Positions 1 to 5,361 are shown, counted from the stretch's first letter. The stretch: DNA of 7,062 bases from Deferribacteres bacterium (GCA_013152795.1 JAADFS010000108.1:1-7062); one strand, 5' to 3'. Numbers and translations are program-made. Notes: generated from the sequence alone by a model not told the origin.

Positions 1-133
1 ATGTGAATGATTTCGCACTTAGCTTGTGCTGCCGGCAATACTCGGCCTGGGTGCTCCCACTTTGCATCCACTCCTCTATATGCCTCTTCCAGTACTTCCT
101 CTTCCCTACCTCTGTTGTTGTTTCCTTTGCCAT
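1..133 (-). CDS. tnpA: IS66-family accessory protein TnpA-like, N-terminal part (runs off the left edge)
   Basis: Reading leftward from the ATG at 133-131, the frame stays open for 44 codons to the window edge. The peptide begins MAKETTTEVGKRKYW and continues with a W-x-x-H-I-E-x-W pattern, then S-T-Q-A-E-Y-C-R-Q-H-x-L-S. That is the N-terminal helix-turn-helix signature of the small IS66-family ORF usually called TnpA, an accessory protein of the element with a presumed DNA-binding role. A very strong ribosome binding site (AAAAGGAGGAGG on the minus strand, 140-151) precedes this ATG with normal spacing and fixes the start. The IS terminus lies 82 bp upstream. The rest of the gene, and any tnpB/tnpC, would be outside the window, so intactness cannot be judged. 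The family call is from motif recognition. Confidence 0.72.
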   Translation of the reverse strand, partial: MAKETTTEVGKRKYWKRHIEEWMQSGSTQAEYCRQHKLSAKSFT

Positions 134-215
134 GATTTGCCTCCTCCTTTTCCTTTAGGCTTATCATGACATGTCCGGCTGCTCCTTTTGTAGATGGGGT
201 TTATTTGACGCTTAC
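1..215 (-). mobile_element. End of an IS66-like insertion sequence
   Basis: The minus strand starting at 215 reads GTAAGCGTCAAATAAAC. GTAAGCG is the typical terminus of IS66-family elements. It lies just upstream of the TnpA-like ORF, as expected for the left end of such an element. Sequence outside the terminus begins at 216. If the usual 8-bp target duplication exists, the copy here would be CTGTGCGG (216-223). The second copy and the opposite terminus are outside the window, so the duplication cannot be tested. Confidence 0.65.
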
Positions 216-233
216 CTGTGCGGAATATTTCCT

Positions 234-308
234 GAAGGAATCGCAGATAAAGCTTTTCCGGCAGGCCCTCCTGCCCGCAGGCGGTATTTTTATGCCACTG
301 TAAGGTTT
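234..308 (-). repeat. Dispersed inverted-repeat element, end fragment (copy 1)
   Basis: This 75-bp stretch closely matches 6790-6864 (copy 6). Shared parts are GAAGGAATCGCAGATAAAGC, a subterminal hairpin (here GGCAGG-CCCT-CCTGCC) and the terminal motif TTTATGCCACTGTAAGG. Only one end of the element is present. The other end is replaced by the IS66 terminus about 19 bp away, suggesting that the insertion sequence entered or replaced part of the repeat. Confidence 0.8.
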
Positions 309-352
309 CCTTAAAGAATCGACAATTGACAAGCCCCCGAGCATCCATTCAT

Positions 353-381
353 TTGACTTTCACGAGTATGAAGTTTACAAT
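353..381 (+). promoter_or_regulatory. Promoter of the Phd-VapC operon
   Basis: TTGACT (353-358) and TACAAT (376-381) are separated by exactly 17 bp, a near-consensus sigma70-type promoter. Transcription would start about 25 bp before the antitoxin ATG at 415, leaving room for its ribosome binding site. Confidence 0.6.
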
Positions 382-396
382 ATGAAGTATAAACTT
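367..396 (+). promoter_or_regulatory. Candidate autoregulatory operator of the Phd-VapC operon
   Basis: Two adjacent 14-bp direct repeats, TATGAAGTTTACAA (367-380) and TATGAAGTATAAAC (381-394), match at 11 of 14 positions. An inverted repeat AAGTTTA (371-377) / TAAACTT (390-396) is superimposed on them. Both overlap the -10 box. Phd/YefM antitoxins commonly repress their own promoter by binding such repeats, so this is the likely operator. Binding itself is inferred. Confidence 0.45.
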
Positions 397-414
397 AAAC
401 AAGGGGGTGTAAAC

Positions 415-657
415 ATGAAAGCAACCGCAAAGGATCTTCGTTTTCATTCCCGTGAGTTGCTCGACACTGTGAACAGAGGCGAGGAGGTCGTTATAACATA
501 TCGTGGACGTCCCTGTGCCAAGCTTGTCCCGCTTGAGCAAGGCTCAAAGATAAAAAAGGAAAAGACAGAAAATGAATTGTTCGGCATCTGGAAGGATAAT
601 CCCGACGTCAGGGATGTGGAAAGATATGTCCGGAAACTGAGAAAAGGCAGATTTTAA
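415..657 (+). CDS. Type II antitoxin, Phd/YefM family
   Basis: This 80-residue protein should neutralise the PIN toxin encoded directly downstream and repress the shared promoter. Residues 1-42 carry the Phd/YefM fold signature: MKATAKDLRFHSRELLDTV, then a G-E-E-V-V-I-T-Y-R-G-R-P-C-A-K-L-V-P-L core, which is the DNA-binding and dimerisation part. Residues 43-80 are charged, with an L-F-G-I-W motif typical of the toxin-binding tail of VapC-associated members. The start at 415 is chosen because GGGGGT (403-408) lies just upstream. An in-frame ATG at 382 would add 11 residues but lies at the -10 box and would have no ribosome binding site. The stop codon is one base from the toxin ATG, indicating translational coupling. 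The length is normal and no lesions are seen. Confidence 0.9.
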   Translation: MKATAKDLRFHSRELLDTVNRGEEVVITYRGRPCAKLVPLEQGSKIKKEKTENELFGIWKDNPDVRDVERYVRKLRKGRF

Positions 658-658
658 G

Positions 659-1036
659 ATGCTTGTTGATACCGACGTCCTGATCTGGTACATGAGGGGT
701 AATAAAAATGCATTTAAAGCAATTGAAAAAACCGATAATTTTCATATCTCGGTGATTACTTACATAGAACTTGTACAGGGGATGAGAAATAAAAAGGAAT
801 TAAATGCATTAAGAAGGGCGTTGCGGGACTGGAACGCCTCTATTATTTATATAACTGAAGAAATATCTGCAAAGGCCATGTTCTATGTCGAACAGCATTA
901 TTTGAGTCAATCCGTCGGGTTGGCAGATGCATTTATAGGGGCGACGGCGGTGGCGTATGGTTTGCCGCTTCTGACGGGAAATGCAAAACACTATAAGCCA
1001 TTAAAGGACGTCAGGGTGAAGAAATTTCATCCGTGA
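659..1036 (+). CDS. vapC: Type II toxin, VapC-like PIN-domain ribonuclease
   Basis: This 125-residue single-domain PIN protein belongs to a family of Mg2+-dependent endoribonucleases that cut tRNA or rRNA when freed from the antitoxin. It opens MLVDTDVLIWYMRG, giving the first acidic residue (D4, with D6 nearby). E37 sits in the ITYIELVQG helix, and D90 in the G-L-A-D-A-F-I motif. The C-terminal L-L-T-G-N-A-K-H-Y motif (T106, N108) supplies the last active-site position, with Asn as in many VapC proteins. All expected catalytic positions are present and the length is typical, so it is probably active. It starts one base after the antitoxin stop. A weak AAAAGGCAG inside the antitoxin gene is its only ribosome binding site, consistent with coupled translation that keeps toxin below antitoxin. 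Confidence 0.92.
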   Translation: MLVDTDVLIWYMRGNKNAFKAIEKTDNFHISVITYIELVQGMRNKKELNALRRALRDWNASIIYITEEISAKAMFYVEQHYLSQSVGLADAFIGATAVAYGLPLLTGNAKHYKPLKDVRVKKFHP

Positions 1037-1068
1037 AATATACCGACTCAGTTATGCTTTAAATCTGT

Positions 1069-1097
1069 TATAATTTGATATAAACCAATCAAAGGGG
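1069..1097 (+). promoter_or_regulatory. Possible -10 box and ribosome binding site of the decayed DUF2281 module
   Basis: TATAAT (1069-1074) is a consensus -10 box, but no good -35 hexamer lies at the right distance. AAAGGGG (1091-1097) sits 5 bp before the GTG start at 1103. Together they suggest the following antitoxin relic once had its own expression signals, separate from the upstream VapC operon. Confidence 0.4.
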
Positions 1098-1102
1098 AAA
1101 CT

Positions 1103-1304
1103 GTGAGTAAAAAAGAATTACTTTTATGAGATTGAACAGGTTCCAGAGCCTTTTCTTGACGAGGTATTGGATTTCATTCACTTTTTAAAAACAAGGAGTA
1201 TTCGTGAAAGACTGAACACAGCCATTGCCAGTGAATCATCGCTCAGAAAAGTCAGAAAAGATTGGATGAGGCCAGAGGAAGACGAGGCATGGCAAAATTT
1301 GTGA
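1103..1304 (+). pseudogene. DUF2281-type antitoxin, frameshifted
   Basis: The GTG start at 1103 follows AAAGGGG and reads MSKKELLL, then stops at 1127. In the +1 frame from 1122 the open frame runs to TGA at 1302 and encodes YEIEQVPEPFLDEVLDFIHF followed by LKT, ending S-S-L-R-K...D-W-M-R-P-E-E-D-E-A-W-Q-N-L. Both halves together match small DUF2281-family proteins, which are usually antitoxins. Removing one T from the TTTT run at 1122-1125 restores one reading frame of about 66 codons. A second oddity is a tandem 9-bp duplication (TCAGAAAAG twice, about 1243-1260) that adds V-R-K before the conserved D-W-x-x-P-E-E-D motif. The frameshift is either a true lesion or a homopolymer sequencing error. 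The broken partner downstream favours real decay. Confidence 0.72.
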
Positions 1305-1342
1305 AAGGCGATAATGGCGTTAGTGTGAAATTTTTTTATTGA
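1289..1342 (+). pseudogene. MazF/PemK-like toxin, N-terminal remnant
   Basis: An ATG at 1289 overlaps the end of the DUF2281 relic and reads MAKFVKGDNGVSVKFFY, then stops. M-A-K-F-V-K-G-D followed by a V-x-V-K-F strand is the usual opening of MazF/PemK-family mRNA interferases, which are frequent partners of DUF2281 antitoxins and often overlap them in this way. Everything after about residue 15 is missing, and the next sequence belongs to a different TA module. No active toxin can be made. The family call rests on only 15 residues plus context. Confidence 0.5.
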
Positions 1343-1364
1343 TATTGTAATATGGCACGAGTGG

Positions 1365-1559
1365 ATGGGACGAAGTGCTGATGGAATTGCAACCGACTAC
1401 GGCCTGACACTGGCTGATGTTTATGCGGCTTTAGCCTACTATTATGACCACCGGTCCGAGATTGACAAGACAATTAAAGACGGTAAAGACTTTGTAGAAG
1501 CTTTACGCAAGCAAACTCCCTCCAAAGTTGCTCAGAAGCTGAATGAGCAAAGAGATTAA
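1365..1559 (+). CDS. DUF433-domain antitoxin, truncated at its 5' end
   Basis: The frame from ATG 1365 encodes 64 residues, including GRSADGIATDYGLTLADVYA, then A-L-A-Y-Y-Y-D-H and a charged tail. This is the C-terminal half of a DUF433 protein, a winged-helix-like family that pairs with DUF5615 PIN-like toxins. Recognisable homology starts earlier, at about 1341, where the same frame reads D-I-V-I-W-H-E-W before the ATG. The frame is closed by TGA at 1326-1328 and has no start with a ribosome binding site, so the first 30 or so residues have been lost. The ATG at 1365 lacks a convincing ribosome binding site and is probably a chance internal Met. It overlaps the following toxin-like gene by 17 bp, the normal arrangement of this module. 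It is most likely a non-functional relic. Confidence 0.72.
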   Translation: MGRSADGIATDYGLTLADVYAALAYYYDHRSEIDKTIKDGKDFVEALRKQTPSKVAQKLNEQRD

Positions 1560-1782
1560 GTTTTATACTGACGAGGAACATCTCGCCTTTGCCCTTAGTC
1601 AGAATAGAGTCATTTTTACTCAAGATGATGATTTTTTGCGTTTGCATGCCAAGGGGATTAGACATGCAGGTATTGTTTACGCCCATCAACAAACATTGAG
1701 TGCCGAGATAGTTCGCGGATTAATGCTCATATACCAGGTGCTGGACGTCGGTACCATGCAGAATCACGTTGAGTTTTTGTAA
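1543..1782 (+). CDS. DUF5615 PIN-like toxin with an internal deletion
   Basis: This 79-residue frame begins MSKEIKFYTDE, the usual first strand of DUF5615 PIN-like proteins, then jumps directly to EHLAFALSQNRVIFTQDDDF and L-R-L-H-A-K-G-I-R-H-A-G-I-V-Y, with the family's normal C-terminus (G-L-M-L-I-Y-Q-V-L-D ... H-V-E-F-L). Family members run about 105-120 residues. Roughly 25-30 residues covering the first helices between T-D-E and E-H-L are missing, without a frame change. The junction has the T-D-E-(E)-H similarity expected of recombination between short repeats. The acidic Q-D-D-D-F motif is kept but the fold core is broken, so toxin activity is unlikely. It overlaps the DUF433 relic by 17 bp. 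Confidence 0.75.
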   Translation: MSKEIKFYTDEEHLAFALSQNRVIFTQDDDFLRLHAKGIRHAGIVYAHQQTLSAEIVRGLMLIYQVLDVGTMQNHVEFL

Positions 1783-1871
1783 TCGGAGGTATTTTGAAAT
1801 GCAAAATCACACCGGTGGAAATAAGTTAATGTAGCCGACAATGCCCCAAGGCTCACATTACTTACTTTCTT

Positions 1872-2065
1872 ACCCTTAATGTTGCATAAACAGGCAGAGG
1901 AGTCTGCCGGAAAACAAAGTTCAGAGTTCGGTCAAAGTTAAGGGTGCAGGATGCAGTTGTCAGGGTACAGAATAAAGTCCTGTTTCTGTTATAACTGAGG
2001 TAATCGCAGATAAAGCTTTTCCGGCAGCCTCCCTTGCCCGCAGGCGATGTTTTTTTGCAAAGAAA
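1872..2065 (+). repeat. Dispersed inverted-repeat element (copy 2), right terminus degraded
   Basis: The left terminus ACCCTTAATGTTGCATAAA (1872-1890) is followed by a hairpin, GGCAGA-GGAG-TCTGCC (1893-1908). Next comes an internal segment starting GTTCAGAGTTCGGTCAAAG (1919-1970), nearly identical to 6679-6726. The right end has AATCGCAGATAAAGC, CCGGCAG and CGCAGGCGATGTTTTTTTGC, shared with copies 1 and 6. The right terminal motif has drifted to TTTTTTTGCAAAGAAAGG, which now carries the ribosome binding site of the PPC-domain gene. The element fills most of the 296-bp gap between 1783 and 2078. The remainder (1783-1871) shows nothing recognisable. Confidence 0.75.
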
Positions 2066-2078
2066 GGAAGGTGTCTTT

Positions 2079-2516
2079 ATGGAATACCGGACAGGAAAAC
2101 CCGGACGAATAGTGGTTGCAAAATTTGATGACCATGACGATGTGCTTGCCAATCTTACAGATATTGCCAGGAAGGAAAATATCAGGGCCGGCGTCTTTTA
2201 TCTTGTAGGCGGTATGCGTGAGGGGAAAATAGTAGCAGGCCCTGAAACGGACACCCTGCCGCCCGCACCGGTCTGGAAAGAGCTCGGCGAAAGCCATGAG
2301 GTCATCGGGATAGGGACGATATTCTGGCAGGAGGATGAGCCGAAGATACACCTGCACGGCGCGTTCGGCAAAAAAGACATGGTAAAGGTCGGCTGCCTCC
2401 GCGAGAAAGCCGAGACCTTTCTTGTCCTTGAAGCAATAATAATCGAGATAGAGGGGATTGACGCGAAGAGGGAGGTCGACCCGGCTGTCGGGCTGGCGCT
2501 GCTGAAACTGCAGTAA
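2079..2516 (+). CDS. PPC/DUF296-domain protein
   Basis: This 145-residue protein is a single PPC domain (plants and prokaryotes conserved, DUF296). Prokaryotic members form small trimers of unknown function, many with a bound metal. The visible pattern is an N-terminal strand/helix region with D-D-V-L-A-N-L-T-D-I-A-R (residues 21-31), A-G-V-F-Y-L-V-G-G-M-R-E-G (37-49), S-H-E-V-I-G-I-G-T-I (72-81) and P-K-I-H-L-H-G-A-F-G (88-97). H91 and H93 are the usual metal ligands. Where a third His is common, this protein has V-G-C-L with C106. The start at 2079 is chosen because AAAGGAAGG (2063-2071) precedes it. The frame extends 15 codons upstream, but that part is repeat-element sequence. It stands alone between repeats, so context says nothing about its role. 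Confidence 0.82.
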   Translation: MEYRTGKPGRIVVAKFDDHDDVLANLTDIARKENIRAGVFYLVGGMREGKIVAGPETDTLPPAPVWKELGESHEVIGIGTIFWQEDEPKIHLHGAFGKKDMVKVGCLREKAETFLVLEAIIIEIEGIDAKREVDPAVGLALLKLQ

Positions 2517-2631
2517 AAAGAAGGATTGCATGCATGTTCCACCGTAAGCCTCCAGGATGCCTGTACTTCAGCAAAAAGACAGAATAAGTCAATTTAAAAG
2601 CAGAAAAGGTTAAGATGCCGGCAGGTTAAAG

Positions 2632-2640
2632 TGATATACT
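2632..2640 (+). promoter_or_regulatory. Possible -10 region upstream of the 815-residue gene
   Basis: TATACT (2635-2640) lies inside a short inverted repeat, TAAAGT-GATAT-ACTTTA (about 2627-2643). No convincing -35 hexamer is seen at 17 bp; TTAAGA (2610-2615) is 19 bp away. Use of this site would give a leader of about 145 nt. The 276-bp gap from 2517 to 2792 otherwise holds only the repeat remnant at 2687-2756 and the ribosome binding site. Confidence 0.25.
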
Positions 2641-2686
2641 TTACCGCAAGGGGAAAAACTGTCCGATCACCTCTTAATCTTTAAAT

Positions 2687-2756
2687 CTTAATGTGGCATA
2701 AACCGGCGGGAGAACCTGCCGTTGCGGCAATGTCTTCATGGTCTTTATGCAACGGC
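2687..2756 (+). repeat. Dispersed repeat remnant (copy 3) forming leader hairpins
   Basis: CTTAATGTGGCATAAA (2687-2702) is a terminal motif of the repeat family. It is followed by a 7-bp stem, CGGCGGG-AGAA-CCTGCCG (2704-2721). A second pairing, GCCGTTGC (2718-2725) with GCAACGGC (2749-2756), shares 2718-2721 with the first, so the two stems exclude each other. TTTATGC at 2744-2750 is the opposite-facing terminal motif. The structure lies 20 bp before the strong ribosome binding site of the 815-residue gene. Confidence 0.6.
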
Positions 2757-2776
2757 GAAGTATAACCGCCTGAAAA

Positions 2777-2784
2777 AAAGGAGG
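2777..2784 (+). promoter_or_regulatory. Ribosome binding site fixing a GTG start
   Basis: AAAGGAGG (2777-2784) ends 8 bp before the GTG at 2793. This is close to a perfect anti-16S match and decides the non-ATG start of the 815-residue protein. Confidence 0.85.
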
Positions 2785-2792
2785 CACATCCA

Positions 2793-5240
2793 GTGGAAGA
2801 TAAAGAAGATAAAAAAGACTTGAGGGAAGAAATAAAGTCTGTCAAGAGTGAAGAAATTCATAATGAAGATTTCCAGTTTGTCCTGAAAGAGTTGCTGGAT
2901 GCATACCGCCCGGTCCTGGAGAGAGACCTGAGGCGGGCCGGTGAACCCGAGGAGTTAAAGAAAGAAGCAGAAGAGAAGCCCCCGACGTGTGAAGACGAGT
3001 TTGTTGCAGCCGATCAGATCTTCGGGAAATTCTTCACCGAAGAAGTCGCCATGCGGCTGCTTCCTGAAGAGGGACGGAAGCAGCTTGGCTCCGCCAAGCA
3101 GTGGCAGTGGTGCCTGCTTCACATCCGCTGCTGCATTATTTTCGGATGGCTGGTGTGCCGCCGCCCGAGGACATTCAGGGCCTTTGTCTATTACATGTAC
3201 AGGTACTGGGTGTGCGTCCGCCGGATACTCGGCACCCCTGTAAGCAATCCGCTGACCCCGGAAGAAAAGAAGGATTTCCAGACCCTGGTGGAGGCGCTGG
3301 CAAAGGCCTACAAGCCGTACCTGACCGACCAGTTGGCTACGGTCGAGTTTCCTGACGGATTGCCGGATGAGATGCTCGCCGGAAAGATCGACTGCCTTGA
3401 AGGCGAGGAGGAGACAACCGCGATCTTTGAACGGTTTCTCACCGTGGAGACCGCCTCGGCGCTTCTGGGCAGGAAGGCGTTTGATGAGCACAGCAAGGAG
3501 GCGTTTTTCTGGTTCTGCCGGTGCTGGTGCTTATGCTCCATACGCTTCGGATGCTGTTTGGCCAAGGCCAATAACCTTGTCGATGTCCTGTACTGCCTTG
3601 TGTTTTACCGCCGTTGCCTTGTCGAGTGTTTTCGCCCCCTTCACTGTGAGCTGACCGGCCCGGAGGGGTGTGCCGTGGAACAGGCTAAGTTACCCGATTT
3701 GCCGCCTGAATCCGCAGGGCTTGAGATTTCGGGCAGTGCGGCAGGCGCTTTTTTCAGCCACTATACAATAGAGTGGCGCGTGGTGGAGGGGAAGGCATGC
3801 AATGACGATACAGGATGGTCGGACAGCGGCGTAGTGTACCCCGGCGGCGGAACGTCCGGAACAGTAGCGGTGAATGCCGGTACGCTCGGTGTGCTGGACA
3901 CCACGTTCTTAAGCGCCGGTTCTTATGAAATCCGTGTTTGCGTGTATGCCACGTCCTCAAACGTACCCGCCACCTGCTGCTGTATCCAGTTTGCGCTTTT
4001 CAAGAAACTGGTATGGATCAGCCGGGTGGCCGACCTTCCGGGCGCTCCGGTACAGACTCCGCCCGGACCATTCCAGGGCAACACGCCGATTGTCAGTGAG
4101 ATCCCGGCTCCGCCCGGAATTATCGTACCGGTCGGCGGCAACATCCATGTAAAAGGCGCCGCCTTTGTCGGCGGCTGTGGGGACAGGAAGATCAAGTGCT
4201 TCGACCTGCGGTGCGCGCCGGGCTGGCATCCCGGCCCCGAACATCCGGGCTTTCCGGCAACCCTGCCGCTGTATACGATTTCAATGCTGGATGCGCCCAT
4301 ATGTTATGATGACGTGGACGAGGTCAAGAAGCGGGCTCAATACAACCGGCGTGACGACCTGGAGTCGATGCTCACCGTTTTCTGGCAGAAACGCACAATC
4401 TTCGGCACCGACTTCTGGAAGCTGAAACCCAGGGCGTTCAGCAGCCACGTGCGCCTGCCCCTGAATATCTCGGGAGGAACGCCCACCTGCCCTGACCCCC
4501 ACCACCGCTGCCGCAGCGGAAAATATACGATCCTGCTCGAGGTTCAGGACACCCTGGGCCACGTCTACTACGACACGCAGCAGGTATGGTTTGACAACAA
4601 GCCGATGATCAACAACAAGCATGTCGTGTTCGAGGGAATCGAGAAACTGCCCGGCTGCACCGACCTCCACCTCAAAGCAGAGTATTCCCCATTTGTGCCG
4701 GACGGGGCCCCGTGTCATATCCCGTGGCATGTCAATCTCCTGGGGATCGCATATGACGAATATATTGACGAGACAGACCCGAGTTATCCAAGCGATAATT
4801 TCGACTATTACAGCCTGAAGATCACCAAGCAGGGCGGGCCTGCGTGGAACGTTCCCATAACGATAGGCACGGACCCGGCCGATCCGACACATGGACTCCT
4901 GAGGCGCGGTCAGCCGGGCGATCGGTGTGAGCCGTTGCCGGCAGGCGGCCCGGGATGTCCGCCGGCCCAGATAGTGCCGGGCAAATCATACGATGTCCTG
5001 ACACAACTTGACATGAGGGCCTTTGACGAGGTCTGCGTGTCTCAGATAATGCCGGCGTCCCTGAGACCTCCGGCCGGTTTTGCGCTGAAGCGCGGCACGT
5101 GCTGCGGGTATACGTTCAGGCTCTATGCCCAGGACAAGACATGGAGCAACGGCTGGAAGGGCGGTTTTCACCATGCGTGGTCGCTGCCGTGGGCGGTATG
5201 TATCTGCAATGATCTGCCCGAAGAGACAGATAAGGTCTGA
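2793..5240 (+). CDS. Large cysteine-rich protein of unknown family: duplicated helical module plus beta-rich Ig-like region
   Basis: I do not recognise a family for this 815-residue protein. Residues 1-60 are highly charged, with no signal peptide. Two similar modules follow. In the first (about 26-146), FQFVLKELLDAYRPVLERDL leads to a Cys/aromatic block with W-Q-W-C, C113-C114 and V-Y-Y-M-Y-R-Y-W-V-C. In the second (about 162-281), FQTLVEALAKAYKPYLTDQL leads to FWFCRCWCLCSIRFGCC and Y-C-L-V-F-Y-R-R-C. They align along their length and arose by tandem duplication. From about 305 the protein is Gly/Pro-rich and beta-like. One segment (about 308-388) has Y-T-I-E-W, S-G-V-V-Y-P-G-G-G, L-G-V-L-D-T-T-F-L and S-Y-E-I-R-V, resembling Ig/FnIII-like domains of large bacterial surface proteins. 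Another (about 576-602) has Y-T-I-L-L-E-V-Q-D-T-L-G-H-V. There are about 38 Cys, spread over the whole length. Transmembrane segments are not clear. The gene is visibly more GC-rich than the TA genes. Confidence 0.85.
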   Translation: MEDKEDKKDLREEIKSVKSEEIHNEDFQFVLKELLDAYRPVLERDLRRAGEPEELKKEAEEKPPTCEDEFVAADQIFGKFFTEEVAMRLLPEEGRKQLGSAKQWQWCLLHIRCCIIFGWLVCRRPRTFRAFVYYMYRYWVCVRRILGTPVSNPLTPEEKKDFQTLVEALAKAYKPYLTDQLATVEFPDGLPDEMLAGKIDCLEGEEETTAIFERFLTVETASALLGRKAFDEHSKEAFFWFCRCWCLCSIRFGCCLAKANNLVDVLYCLVFYRRCLVECFRPLHCELTGPEGCAVEQAKLPDLPPESAGLEISGSAAGAFFSHYTIEWRVVEGKACNDDTGWSDSGVVYPGGGTSGTVAVNAGTLGVLDTTFLSAGSYEIRVCVYATSSNVPATCCCIQFALFKKLVWISRVADLPGAPVQTPPGPFQGNTPIVSEIPAPPGIIVPVGGNIHVKGAAFVGGCGDRKIKCFDLRCAPGWHPGPEHPGFPATLPLYTISMLDAPICYDDVDEVKKRAQYNRRDDLESMLTVFWQKRTIFGTDFWKLKPRAFSSHVRLPLNISGGTPTCPDPHHRCRSGKYTILLEVQDTLGHVYYDTQQVWFDNKPMINNKHVVFEGIEKLPGCTDLHLKAEYSPFVPDGAPCHIPWHVNLLGIAYDEYIDETDPSYPSDNFDYYSLKITKQGGPAWNVPITIGTDPADPTHGLLRRGQPGDRCEPLPAGGPGCPPAQIVPGKSYDVLTQLDMRAFDEVCVSQIMPASLRPPAGFALKRGTCCGYTFRLYAQDKTWSNGWKGGFHHAWSLPWAVCICNDLPEETDKV

Positions 5241-5242
5241 GA

Positions 5243-5256
5243 GGCGGGAACCCGCC
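5243..5256 (+). other. Short GC hairpin just after the stop codon
   Basis: GGCGG-GAAC-CCGCC begins 3 bp after the TGA at 5238-5240. It has a 5-bp stem and a tetraloop but no T-run. It could protect the mRNA 3' end or slow transcription, but it is not a standard terminator. Confidence 0.35.
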
Positions 5257-5299
5257 CGCAGGGCAGCCGGGGCAGCCTGCTTCTCAAGTAGAGCTTCCC

Positions 5300-5340
5300 C
5301 CTACCCGCGCCGGGATGTTTTAATGGCACTGTAACTTTTA
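5300..5340 (-). repeat. Fragment of the dispersed repeat (copy 4)
   Basis: CGCGCCGGGATGTTTTAATG followed by GCACTGTAACTTTT resembles the terminal part of copies 1 and 6 (GCAGGCGGTATTTTTATG followed by CCACTGTAAGGTT). Only this terminus is recognisable. It lies in the 121-bp gap between the 815- and 96-residue genes, just before the ribosome binding site of the latter. Confidence 0.5.
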
Positions 5341-5361
5341 AAGGTAAGGAGGTTGCAGAAG

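Noticed and set aside
106..348. 80-codon minus-strand frame at the left end
   Set aside because: It runs through the repeat fragment and the IS terminus. A different minus-strand frame from 133 has the strong ribosome binding site and the IS66 TnpA motif.
1796..1834. Short frame after the DUF5615 relic (GGAGG, then an ATG and about 11 codons)
   Set aside because: It is too short and has no recognisable content. The GGAGG is probably coincidental.
1989..2531. 180-codon minus-strand open frame
   Set aside because: It is antisense to the PPC-domain gene, whose plus-strand product has recognisable family motifs, and it ends inside a repeat element.
3100..3200. Hydrophobic block of the 815-residue protein as a transmembrane segment
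   Set aside because: The hydrophobic runs are interrupted by Arg, His and Cys, and the matching block in the second module is even more polar, so a membrane helix is not convincing from sequence alone.
2955..3491. 178-codon minus-strand open frame
   Set aside because: It is antisense to the 815-residue gene. The plus-strand reading shows an internal protein duplication that a chance frame would not.
4281..4892. 203-codon open frame on the minus strand
   Set aside because: It lies inside the 815-residue gene in a GC-rich region. It has no convincing ribosome binding site and its product resembles nothing, whereas the plus-strand gene has a strong ribosome binding site and domain repeats.
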